The translations under genes and the position numbers were made by a program. Source: Neckera pumila (taxonomy: Eukaryota > Streptophyta > Bryopsida > Hypnales > Neckeraceae). From it: DNA of 64,000 bases. The DNA is taken from NCBI GenBank assembly GCA_963969595.1, contig OZ018408.1, forward strand, positions 38,998,108 to 39,062,107. Direction: 5' to 3'. Positions 37,401 to 48,476 of the stretch are shown here, in pieces. The notes beneath the pieces are model-generated. The model was not told the origin of the DNA, made no database searches, and worked only from the letters and a program-made list of their open reading frames with translations. Each line of letters begins with the position of its first letter. Position 1 is the stretch's first letter.

Positions 37401-38915
37401 CTCCCTATGGATTTTGGAGAATAGACATGGATGTGGAATGACATATGAACATGGCAATAGAAGAAAGGTTCAAACAAGGTAGTTATTGCAGTCTCTAGAA
37501 ATAAATAGTACAATAATTTGTCTTTTAAATACTAAAAAGAAAGCTCTAGACATGGTACTTCAATAGGCAATTCAAAAAAAAGTGCATGCATTTTACATAA
37601 GCAATCCTAAACATGACCGTGATGTCAAACTCAGCATCAAGAACCACTACCTTTATCCCTTGATGAATGTCTAGAAGATACCGGTACTCTTCAAGGAGAC
37701 ATAGTGGTAGACAACGTACTTTATCCTCCTGACATCTTGCGAGACGTCTACGTGCTGCCTCACTGAAACGTGATTTTTGAGTTTTAATTACCCACATGGT
37801 TTGTCTTCCTTTCTACCACCCCATTTGTATAAAGAGCTAGTCTTCTCGTCTCTATATTATCACATCAAGTGGCTTTTCAAACCATGTGACATAATTGTCA
37901 AATGTGGTATATTTTGTATGGCGTATATATATGGAGTATATATATGGCATATATATATAGCATATATATATGGTGTATGGTATATTATGTATGGCATATT
38001 GTTTATAGTGTATTATGTATGGTGTATTATATATGGTGTATTGTGTACAATATGTGGCATGTTGTATTGGACATTACGAAATGCACATGCGCATTATATA
38101 GGACACGTGTGACTGTCTATACTAACATCATACTAAAGGTTGCAAGAGGTATTTATGATAAATGCGGACGTCTACATAAACGTCGCAAGACATATAGATG
38201 TTGAAGTTGACGTCTCAAAAAATAGCTAGACATTTGAGAAGACATCTCAAAATACGTCTCAGAAAACGTCTGGACGTTTGATTGAAAAGTATGAAATTTG
38301 GATGTCTTTAAAAACATCTGCGGCTGCAACTTAGAAGTCTAGTATGACTATGTTGACATTTGTCACGTTGAGGTAGACATCTCTGATGACGGTGTATGTT
38401 ATTAAATGCACGTCTAAGTGAACGCCATATGCACGAAGGTGAGCATCATGAGAAGCATGATGTGTCTTCCTTGACGTCTTTTGAGACATTCAGATGTCTA
38501 TGCTGATGTTGTACATAACATCATTGAAATTCTTTAATGACACCAGAGATTGCTTCTGAAAATGCCACGTCAGCAGCTCTGGGTGCCACGTCCGCTAATT
38601 TTGACGTTCACATCAGCTGTCACGTAACATGACACTTCACCAACGGGCAACGGATGAAAAATCTGCCAAGGTGGCTGCCCTCGCTTAGGTGGCGACCATG
38701 TGGCAGCCACATAGCGACCTTTGAGGCCTCGTTGACTAGTGTTTTTTGGGATGTCTGATGTCAAAACATGTGATGTCAGCCCAGATTTTCGATGTTTTTG
38801 GCACGTCTCACTAAGCGTAATTTTTTGGACATCTACGTTGACATGGGAAAACATCAAATGTGACATGCCGATGTCAAAATCTTGATGTTTAAAAGAACAC
38901 GGTTTTCTTATAGTG
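34401..38915. mobile_element. Non-autonomous CACTA (En/Spm) transposon 1
   Basis: Terminal inverted repeats are CATTATAAGAAAACCGTGTT on the left (first C of CAC mutated context, CAT) and the complement of AACACGGTTTTCTTATAGTG on the right. The 3-bp target duplication is perfect: CTC at 34398-34400 and 38916-38918. Subterminal DNA is packed with short GACGTC, AGATGTC and GGCATGCCACGT repeats, as expected of CACTA ends that bind transposase. No transposase domain (TNP2/Transposase_24) was found in 4.5 kb. A TTAA-type element is nested inside at 36188-37113 and a TATATGG low-complexity run lies at about 37920-38050. Confidence 0.85.
36188..37113 (+). mobile_element. TTAA-bordered element, long form copy B, nested in CACTA 1
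   Basis: The best preserved copy: starts TTAACCCCTAAAGGACCAAG, ends GGTCTTTTAGGGGTTAA, 926 bp with TTAA at both borders (36188-36191 and 37110-37113). The body aligns with copy A throughout (TGACTGCACAGATTGCAAGA, TTTTGTTCCTGGGCTTTGA, GATACCTACCCGAAA). No ORF that could be a transposase. Confidence 0.75.
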
Positions 38916-39146
38916 CTCTAATATAGTCAGGTCCAATTCATTTACAAATTTTCTTCTACAGTACTGTAGTCTTATTAGAAAGTTCATAAACTTTAGAAAG
39001 TTGTACAACACCATGTTAAAAAACAAACTGATTTTCAAACTGCAAGCTACATTGGAATTGTAGTGAAGAGTACTTCATCATCATAAGGAATAATTACATG
39101 TAAACTTCAAAATCATAGAGCATTTTGGATTTTTTGTGCACATTGT

Positions 39147-40149
39147 TCACCATCTAGTGCTATCACCTTTTGCTGAAATCACCGCTTCCATTTGATCGAG
39201 CATGTTTGAAATTAGCTTTTGTAGTTGCTCTACAAAAATTTCATCCCATACCACTTGAATGGTTTAAATCATTTCTTGCTTGTTGTTTGGTTTCTTATTG
39301 TAGGGGTAACAAATCTTTCATGATCTTCTATAGATTCTCTATAGGATTTAAAGCAAGCAAATTTGAAGGCCAATGTAATTTTTCATCTCGTGAGTGTGCC
39401 TTTACATTTCAAGAAGTTTGTTGTGATGTACTAGAATGCTATTTTCCATGAGTATAAGTTAATGCGGATCATTTTACATGAAATAGGATCCGGATAAAGT
39501 GCCTACATAAACATATTGGATGCAATGAGTTGCAATTCATTCACCTTGAGGCATAAAAACGAAAGGACTTTGTCAAATCCAATGCACCCTTCATACCATT
39601 ATTGATGTTCTCCCGGATTCCAAAGAACGCATAATTGAGATAATGCGATGCACCTTTTCATAGGTTTTTCTCCAAACTTGAGTCCATTGATAGTCTTTGC
39701 CAAGTTCAATTGTAGATTCAAACACTTTTCCAATCTTTCAATTGTCCAATGCCTCTATTTGCGTACAAAAATCAATCTTTGAGTTCTATATTTAAGCTAT
39801 ATTGAGATAGGATTTTCTAAGAGTTACACGATTTCCAAATCCAATCCTATATGCATGGATGATGTTCCGATGAACTTGAAATGCTTCCATAAGCGTTGCT
39901 AAAGTAAGCCGACGATTATGATTGATGAGTCAATCTAGGTCTCTTAGTATACGATTAGGGAACTTTCTAGGTCAAAGTTTCTAGTTTTTGAGTAGTAATA
40001 CATCTGGACACTTTCCATTTTGTCAACATAGTTGAAACAATGGAATGAAGCATTTCCATTAATTCAGCAATGCATCTAAAATTCATTCTTTCATTTTGCA
40101 TTCTTATGATTAAAGCCCTCTCATGGTTGCTTAATGTTTTGGTCCACAT
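39147..40149 (-). pseudogene. Degenerate Tc1-like (IS630 superfamily) transposase
   Basis: Minus-strand translation, in pieces split by stops and frameshifts, follows a Tc1-like transposase from end to end. The N-terminal helix-turn-helix reads TLSNHERALIIRMQNERMNF then AELMEMLHSIVSTMLTKW. Further on come RRLTLATLMEAFQVH and HWTIERLEKCL. Near 39.3 kb the catalytic-glutamate region reads HWPSNLLALNPIENL followed by a stop where Trp is normal, and the end reads VWDEIFVEQLQKL then QMEAVISAKG. NPIENLW is the hallmark surrounding the third acidic residue. The element is dead. Its terminal repeats were not resolved; CAGTACTGTAG near 38964 and CAGTACTATAG near 40369 are candidates. Confidence 0.7.
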
Positions 40150-40236
40150 AGTAATGTGTTGAGGAAAAAAGATGCTTATAAGTGTAGAATTGAAAAATCT
40201 TTGGTGGAAGAAAATAGTGATGATTGCAAGAAACAC

Positions 40237-40948
40237 TTCACGTTTTTGGCCATAGGACTAGCAATACTCTGTAGTACTATATTTCTGCAATGTGCTTGCA
40301 GATCTCAACTGTTGATTCAAGGCGTCTGCAGATCTCAACTGTCAATTCAGTACTATGCAGTATTATGCAGTACTATAGACTGCTACGAAGTACTGCAGAA
40401 GCCATTGGGAGCAGAAAATAGCAGAAAAGGGGTTTGTGCACCTTTTTATTTTTAATAATTCAAAAAAAGTTCAAAAAATAAAACCAAAAAAATCCATTTG
40501 GCTAGAGAAGATTGCGCTTACATTGCAACAAAAAATTAATGTAGGAAATTTTTTCCCTCTTTGTAACCTTTGCGCAAAGGAAGGTCACTTTGAATCCATG
40601 TAGACAACTCAAATATTGCTATTTTTATAAAAGTTCATTGTCAATCCTTGAAATGTTAGTAGACCTCCAACATGTCCAATTTATGGCTTCAAATTTGTAA
40701 TTTTGGGTCAAAAATAGGACTAAAACCCCCCAAAATTGCCAAAGTAGACACCCAATCGGGGGCAATTTAAAATAGTAAACTAATTAAAAAAAAAAAATTT
40801 AAATTCTTCAATGTTTGCAATTACCATATGTACCTTTTTTCAAATTTCACGTCAAATGGACAAACGATGCAAAAGTTATGAGCAAAAAACCACCCATCCG
40901 AGGGCAAGAGGACAAAAAATAGGACAAGTGTTTCTTGCAATCACCCAT
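40237..40948. other. AT-rich DNA between the Tc1 relic and CACTA 3
   Basis: It contains a direct repeat of GCAGATCTCAACTGT (at about 40300 and 40329) and several CAGTACTAT/GCAGTATTATGCAGTAC blocks, which may be the degraded end of the Tc1-like element. No gene recognised. Confidence 0.5.
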
Positions 40949-42339
40949 CACTATAAGAAAACCTTGTTTTTGGGGACGTTAGCGCAAAACGTGAATGTCA
41001 TCTGAAACATCATTGGATCAGGAAAACTTTGGCTATAGAATGTGAAATTTTGAGTGATGTCCCTGGAAACAGGCGGGTATCCTTACAAATCAAATTGATG
41101 TCGCTCAGGACGTGCATGCTACAAAGGGCATTTAGAAAAACATTACAGTACTCAATGCGACATAATGAAGTACACATGTTTGCCACGTGGACAACTGGTC
41201 TGGGTTTGAGTTCAAGACCTTTTTGAAAACGACTACGGGCAGCAGCTCAACGTGCAGCATATTCAAAAAAGGAAGAGAAAGGGCAGGTCCTTACCCCGTC
41301 GCAGACAGTTAGGGCCGACCGGGATCGAAATGACTGGAATTTATATTGCATACAGCACTTATATTTTGAACTTTGTTGGTCCTGAAACCCAGGAATTATT
41401 GTACCATTGTACTGAAAGCCATGCACCTTTGTAGGCCTTCGATCTTCTTCAACGTCCTTTGAGTTGGCTGTGAATTCAAATTCAAGAGTAAATTAAGATA
41501 AGTTTAATGATTCTTTGAAAATAGTGTGCCCTGTCCGTTGTCAAAACCAAAATAAAAGAAAAATAATTTTCTTATTTTTAAAGTCATTAAAACTTTGAAG
41601 TTCAAGAATTTTTACACCACAGTGTGAGAGGTTGCATTTATGGTACAAATAGAAAGCCTTATGCACAAAGGAGAGCAAGGGTTTTGTTTCATGGCGTTTG
41701 GATATGCAATGTGAAAGCTATGGTTTTTCTAAAATAAAGATAGTTTAATTCCATTATTTTATTTTATTTTAATCCATAACTTTCAAACTATAGGTCCAAA
41801 CGCCACAAACTTGGCATGAATAGAATGCTCTATGCATGAAGGAGTGCTAAGGTTTAGTTTGGACATGTGATGAAAAAGTTATGGTTTCTCCAAAATAAAA
41901 GATAATTTAACCCCTAAAGGTTTTTGACTATGTTTTCAACATCTTGTATTTGTGCCACGTCAGACCATGCCATTGCCACGTCACAAAACCAAAATCATTG
42001 GGTTGCTTGGAAAAAAAAAATTCAAAAAAAATTTCAAAAAAAAATTTCAACAAAAAAAAAAAAAAACTCAAAAAAAAAAGGGCAGTGGAAGTGGGCTGAC
42101 CTGTCAGTGACGTGGCGTCCACATAGCAGAAAGTTTATGGAAAAAAAACACTACATTTTGATGGATGTTTTCATAAAACAAGCCTAAAATTCCTATTGTT
42201 TCTTGTGATTTTAGCATGTTTTTTGCTTGTCAATAGAGACGGATTTTTGAGGACACCACGGTTGACTACCAAAAAACATGGAAAAACATGTTTCAATGTT
42301 TTTTACTAACATCCCAAAAAACAAGGTTTTCTTATAGTG
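40949..42339. mobile_element. Non-autonomous CACTA transposon 3 (1.39 kb)
   Basis: Ends are CACTATAAGAAAACCTTGTT and the complement of ACAAGGTTTTCTTATAGTG, an extended inverted repeat. The target duplication is perfect: CAT at 40946-40948 and 42340-42342. No transposase. A TTAA-type border fragment (TTAACCCCTAAAGG at 41907) lies inside, followed by two GCCACGTCA motifs and A-rich runs. The middle also holds a CATGGCGTTTGG block resembling part of the Helitron-like repeats. Confidence 0.85.
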
Positions 42340-42533
42340 CATAGAAGATAGAAAAAATGAGAAACTCATCAAACGGATGAAACAAACTTGAAGAATGCAA
42401 GGCGAAGATGAGTAGCAAATTGATGTATAGAAGTCAGCAACTCAAAAACGGATGTGAATTGTATATACAAATGTAAACCTGCAACAAAAGATATTGGATA
42501 TTTGAAAATGGAAACAAGAAATAACACTGATGT

Positions 42534-42755
42534 CACTACAAGAGAATGGTGTTTTTTAAGTGAGTTTTTAAGTATAGTCCTAGACATAAGGTTTTAAGTA
42601 ATGACCTTTAAGGCAATTTTTAGCAAAATTTTGCTAGAAATATATGTATTTCTAGTAAAATTTTGCTGAAATTTGCCTTAAAGGTTACTATTTAAAATCT
42701 TATGTCTAGGATTATACTTTAAAACTCACTTAAAACACCTCATTCTATTGTAGTG
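42534..42755. mobile_element. Palindromic CACTA-type MITE, 222 bp
   Basis: The left arm starts CACTACAAGAGAATGGTG and the right arm, reverse-complemented, CACTACAATAGAATGAGG; the two arms pair along almost their whole length (TTTTAAGTGAGTTTT, CCTAGACATAAG, CCTTTAAGGCAA, TTTTGCT). The target duplication is TGT at 42531-42533 and 42756-42758. As a near-perfect 222 bp hairpin it would fold strongly if transcribed. Confidence 0.88.
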
Positions 42756-43961
42756 TGTAGATTGTAGCTAATGAATGCGGTGCAAACCGAATATAGACCA
42801 CATTGAACTAGATGGAGAATCAAACTATATGGATTAGGTCTCTCCCCTGGGATAAGACCGATTAGTCTAGGTATAAGCCCTCCCCTTTGACAAAAAAACA
42901 GAGCCAAAATTTAACGATGACATGAAGGCGTGAAAACATGTGCAATTGCAATAAAATGTGGAATGGAGAATGATAGAAGTGATGCGGAGGGATACTGAAT
43001 TGCAAGGCAAAGCATGGAGTGTAATTGACGATGGCGAGGAAAGGGCTGTGGAGGCACAAGGGTGCGCAAGAGAAAGTATCGGTCTTGGTAGTGTTTGAAG
43101 TACTTATGAATTAAGCATTGAAAATTTGGCAATGGGGATGAGGAATGCGGCAATAGGAAGTGTTGTAGGTGTAGGATTAGGCCCGGCACGTGGTTGCAAA
43201 AATAGGCAAGCAAAAACTAGTGTAGCATTTGTTATGAATACGGGAATGATCAAAATTTCTATAGTCTCAGATAAGGGGAGGTCAAAAATATGTAAGTGAA
43301 TTGGACTTGAGTGTACATCTCCTATCTTTGGCCACATGGTGGCTGCTGGTGCTTTATTGCATGCTTATTGCTATTATCACACCAAGTTTGACAAAGGCAT
43401 TCTCCTTAACTTGTAGTCTTGTGTCACCCAACTATTGAGTGTTTGGGCCATTTTTTGAAGAGTCTGCAACTCAAGTTTGTCTTAGGAGAGTAATGGTGGG
43501 GCATTGTTTTATGAGCAAGAACCCTCCAAGAGGCATTGAGGCCGTGCCTAACGTGCATGAGTGGTCATAATTTGATTTCTCTAAAGTTTGTATTTTAACC
43601 TTAGTATGGATTAAATAGAGTTGAAGTGATTGAGAAGAAGGAGGTTAATTATAGTCTAAAAGACTACAATAAATGAAGCTTTTATTGGGAATGGATCCAC
43701 TATTTAAGCCTTATAGACTTAAATGGCAAATTTCATCTTTGATGCCTCCATCAGGAAGTAGACTCTATAAAAAACTGACATGTTACTTCTCCGATAAATC
43801 CTTGGGTCTCCATATGACAATAAGGTCATTTGACCCCCTACCATGTATAGTTGGATAGGTTGTGGTAGTAAACCCTCCGTCAACGTCCAAGTTTGAATTC
43901 ATGACCTCCTCATTGGTATGTTGAAGCTAGTCAAAGCTACTCAACCAAGGCAACAAGTGCT
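42756..43961. other. Gene-free intergenic DNA
   Basis: Frames of 60-100 codons occur on both strands without recognisable domains. No repeat or RNA gene identified. Confidence 0.5.
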
Positions 43962-44012
43962 TTAATCCCTAAAGTTCTTTCATGTTAAAAAGCCCAAAAC
44001 TACTTCAAAATA

Positions 44013-45966
44013 CACCATAAGAAATCTATTTTTTTTTATGTCAGAGCAGGAACATGCAATGTCCAAGGCCGAATATACTATGTTCACGGAGACATCAAGA
44101 TGTTAAAGAAAAGGATTGCGATTTCAGAAGATTTTTGAGGATGTTCCAAATGACTGCGGCAAATTTGAATGAAAACAAGTTGGTGTTAGCATTGACATTG
44201 GGATTTTTGATGACATATTTAAAGACTCATTGATGTCCGACAAACCGTCCGCAAAAACATAGACTGCCATGTCAGCTTCAAAGAAAAAATTTCACGGAGG
44301 ATAAATCTGTGGAAACTACTTTATTCTTGGATAAAAGTCTGACCGAGGTTAAAAAAAAAGGAATCGGGCAGCCATTGGGCAACTTTGGAAGAAAATAAGA
44401 TGACATGGCATATGACGTGGCATGCCATGTGTCAATTAGTTGACGTGGCATAAAATTATGCTGATGTGGCATGCCACAGCAGCATAGCGGGGCTGTCTCT
44501 TTGCGCTTTCTATACTTATTTTGGAGATGTCTAAGTAGACGTAGAGATGTTACTAGAGACATCTTATAAAACGTTGAGATGTTTTCTTGGACATTTTTGT
44601 AGACTTCTAGATGTTTTAGGAAACATATTCACAATGGGTATAACGTCTATGGAGACTTCATGAGAGTGGCCTTTGAGACATGCAAAAAACATCATGCTGA
44701 ACGTTTGTGTGCTGCTCCACAAAAATTTAAATCCAATGTTTTCAATGTCCCATATAGTTTGTCTTCCTCTCTATCACTCCACTTGTATAAAGAGCCCATA
44801 TTTGCGTTTTCTACACTTGTATTGAAGATGTCTAAGTAGATGTAGAGATGTCACTAAAGACATCTTATACAACGTTGAAATGTTTTCTTGGATATTTTTG
44901 TAGACTTCTAGATGTTTTAAGAAACATAGTCACAATCGGTATAACATCTATGGAGACGTCATTAGAGCAGCCTTTGAGACATGCAAAAAACATCTTGCTG
45001 GAGGACTGTGTGCTGCTCCACAAAAATTTTAATCCAATGTTTTCAATGTCCTATATAATTTGTCTTTCCCTCTACCACTCCACTTGTATAAAGAGCATGT
45101 CTTCTCCCTTCCATAAACTCACATCTAGTGGCCTTTGAAGCCATATGACATAATTGCCAATTATGATGTATTTTGTATGGCGTATTATGTATGATGTATG
45201 ATGTATAATGTATGATATATTATGTATGATGTATAATGTATAGTGTCCTGTATATGACATGTTATATTGGACATTATGACATGCATATGGACATCATATG
45301 AGACATGTAAGACTGTCCATATTAATTAACATCATGCCAAATAGTCCATTCCATGAACATCTAATGTGACATCATTTTATTCTCCTAAATCATACCAAAT
45401 ATTGCCAAAGGTATTCAAGATGAAAAGTAGATGTTTACATTGATGTCACAAAAAATTTGGACGTGTAAGGTGATGTTTCAAAATACGTCTATGAAAACGT
45501 TTGGATGTCTGAGTTGATGTCTCAAAAAACGTACAGATGTCTATGTTGATGTCTTCAAAGATAGCAAGAAAATTCTTAGACAATAAAAAAATATGCTGAC
45601 GTGGCATGGCACATCATCCTTGTTGGATGCTACGTCACTTTTCTTGCCGCCATGTCACATGCCACCTCAAATGCCACGTCATGGCCAAAAACGGATGAAA
45701 AATTTCCTACGTGGCTGCCCGTGCACATGTGGCGCTTAGATGGTAGCCACATGGCGGCCTTTGAGGACCCCATTGACCCATTTTTTTTGGACGTCTAGCC
45801 TCCAGCATGCTAATGTCCTATGCCCGGTCCTATATTAAATCTGATGTCAAACCCAAGTCTTAAGCAATGCGAAATTTTGAACGTCCATGTAGACATTTTA
45901 AGACACTAGTCACGACATCAGCACGCAAAATCCAGGGATAAAAAAAAACACGGGTTTCTTATAGTG
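44013..45966. mobile_element. Non-autonomous CACTA transposon 2 (1.95 kb)
   Basis: Ends are CACCATAAGAAATCTA and the complement of ACACGGGTTTCTTATAGTG. The target duplication is ATA at 44010-44012 and 45967-45969. The subterminal DNA is clearly the same family as CACTA 1 (AATGTCCAAGGCCGAATATA, TTGCAATTTCAG-like and GGCATGCCACAG blocks in the same order). No transposase domain. A 301 bp internal tandem duplication accounts for part of its length. Confidence 0.82.
44500..45100. repeat. 301-bp tandem duplication inside CACTA 2
   Basis: TTTGCGCTTTCTATACTT at 44500 recurs as TTTGCGTTTTCTACACTT at 44801, and the following blocks (GATGTCTAAGTAGA, CTAGATGTTTTA, GTGTGCTGCTCCACAAAAAT, CCACTTGTATAAAGAGC) are repeated in order. 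The two units differ at scattered positions. Confidence 0.85.
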
Positions 45967-46811
45967 ATACTAGTCTCCAAAGCAAGGCTAAAATCTTCAC
46001 ATGTATTTATTTATTTTTTAACAAATTCCTCATCGTAGGATCTTTTAGTTAATTTCTTAGAATACGTCTTCAGAAGATTTTAGAATAAGACCTTACCAAT
46101 TGCAAGATCATGATGCTTGGATTTCAAAAAGTAGCCTTTTCAACTCTTTCCAAATGGTTAGTTTCATCTTTTAAATTTTTTTATTCAAAAATGTGTAGAT
46201 CCTACAACTTGCAACTTTCCATAATATGTTGAAGAATAAGTGGACAACTCGGTTGACAATGCATATGAGAAATTTCAACAAAAAGTATTTCATATTCATG
46301 CTTAAGAAAACTAATTTCAAATTATAAATTCTTATAAAAGAGATGTTTTGAGTTGCCTATGTTGTTTGTGTTGCCTGGACTCCAAAAGAAATTTCATATC
46401 ATACAATAATTTTTTTTACCATATAGTCAAAAAGTATGATAACTGTTGCGCCTTAAAGCTACTCTCCAACCACATTTGCAAAAACTTCAAAGGAAAAAAA
46501 TTAAAATTCCAATTGTAAATGGATAACAGAATAATAACGCTATGTTGCTAAAATATGCTACTTGATCCTTCAAGGGCTAGAGCTCACTAAACTTAGATGT
46601 AAAGGATTGCTTTATATTGGAATTGATTGCTAGGGCACTTAGGGATGCTTCACACTACGTCCCAAGTCCCAACTCTCCAAGTCCCAGTTTAAGGCCAAAT
46701 TCCAACTTCCTTAAGTTATAGAAGGTGAATAAAAAATATAAAATGTGGAACTACGGACTTCAAAGTGTGAAGACCAAAGTCTCAATCTAAAGTCTCACCT
46801 TGTCTTGTGTA

Positions 46812-47002
46812 CAATAGAACCTCCCTAACTCGTTCTTCTAAAAGCTGGTAAACCTTTGTAAGCTAATGTTGTCAAATCAGTCCCGGACTTGTTTCCAATA
46901 CAAAGGTTATGACTAAAAATGACCTTCCATAAACAAATAAACCTCTCTAAGCTAATCTTGTCAAATTAATCCTGGACCTATTGCTTTAGAGAGGTTCTCT
47001 TG
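46812..47002. mobile_element. Emigrant/pogo-like MITE, copy 2
   Basis: Ends CAATAGAACCTCCCTAA and TTAGAGAGGTTCTCTTG are inverted repeats, flanked on both sides by TA (46810-46811 and 47003-47004). AACCTCT-type ends with a TA target are characteristic of the Emigrant group of Tc1/mariner MITEs. About 190 bp, no coding capacity. Confidence 0.65.
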
Positions 47003-47004
47003 TA

Positions 47005-48476
47005 TAATATCATTTAGCAATTTATACTGAAAATATGGGTCAAAAATCCATTTGGGAGGAACTTCAGTCAATATAAAATATGTATTGGATCCATTTGGAC
47101 TAAATTTCAATCCACAAGGGTGCTTTATATGGTGTTTTTGTCCTCATTAAATTATATAATAGTTGGGACTTGGAGCCCATTTTGGGGCTTCCTTTCTTAT
47201 CTAGTAAAAACATAGAGCGAGAGTAAATAAGCCTACTTCCCTCAAGCTTGCAAAACCAATCCATGCATGCATCAAATTGTTATGTCAGGGAACACACCTT
47301 GAATCAATACTTATGAAAGTCCAAAGGCAAACAAAGGGGAGACCTAGAGAACCCAAGGAAAATTCATATTAAACATGAGAATGTGTAGATGTGTAGATTT
47401 CAATTTTATAGGAGTTGCTGGATAAAGGATTTGCATTCCGGTGAAGGTGTGTATAGTGCATTGCAGCCAGAATCTCCATGCTCAATGAGTTTGACATGTC
47501 AAGATATCATGATGAATCTCTCAATTGGTGATATATGCCCCAAATGACATGTAGAAGTTTCATATAGTATAGAACATGCATTTGTTTTTACAAGGACAAA
47601 GATGGTTGTGTTTTTGGCTTAAGAATGTCATATTTTTTTTATTAGATTCACTATAAAGACCAAGGGGCGTGACAAAGGCAATTTCTGCATTGTAATTGGA
47701 GAAAAAGAGTTGTTTGGTCAAATCCTAGCTCTTCTGCTCTAGTCACAATGCAAAAATTGCCTTTATCATGGCCCTTAGTCTGTAAAGATGGCTTCACTGT
47801 TGAATCTCACTATTACAACTCGTTTTTTCACAAACTACATATCAATTGTTGCTGAAAATGTTACATTATATTGGTCCAAATGCCCTAAATTTACTCTAAA
47901 CCAAACAATAATTATGTTTCATTCATTGAAAAGATATTGTCTAGAGCAAACTATTTCAATATTAAAGCTCACTTCTGCAAAATTTATATAACTCTTCTTG
48001 CAAAAAAATGTTCTTTTGGATTGTTCTAAGTGCTTTATATTTTATTTCATCTCCCAAAAACACAACACTTTAGTAGATTGTTCCAAATATTCTGAATTTA
48101 AAAGTACAAGTTCAAATCTTCCCATGAAGAAAGCATGGTTCTGATTACTGAAAAATAAGTCATTGGATTGTTCCAAAATGCTTTGAATTTGAAATACAAT
48201 TCAAGGTCTTTCACAACAGAAGCATTGCTTCTATTCCAAAAAGAATTTCATTGAAGCGCCCGATTGGTCTGAATGTAAATGCACATTCTGAAGTCTCTTT
48301 ACAATGCAATAATGGCTCTTATTGTAAAAAAAAATGTTTCACTGAACAATTCTGAATTGTTTGAATTTTTGAAGTACAATTTCAAGTATTCCATGGATAA
48401 TCAAGAACAGCTCATGTTGCATGAATCTCAATTTTACATGCTGTAAGATTTACACAGAGGTCTATGAAAGATCACG
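47005..48476. other. Intergenic DNA with degenerate about 90-bp tandem repeats
   Basis: From about 48010 to 48410 a diverged unit recurs four or five times, anchored by GGATTGTTC (48018), AGATTGTTCCAAATATTCTG (48078), GGATTGTTCCAAAATGC (48164) and ACAATTCTGAATTGTTTG (48347). It lies just beyond the hydrolase stop codon, so part may be its 3' UTR. The rest of the stretch shows no gene. Confidence 0.5.

Larger units (their letters stand above)
43962..46581 (+). mobile_element. TTAA-type element, copy E, interrupted by CACTA 2
   Basis: The left end TTAATCCCTAAAGTTCTTTC at 43962 is followed 50 bp later by CACTA 2. To the right of CACTA 2 the family sequence seems to resume (CATCGTAGGATCTTTTAG, CAATTGCAAGATCATGATGC) and may close near GATCCTTCAAGGGCTAG at about 46581. 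The match is diverged, so the right border is tentative. Confidence 0.4.
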
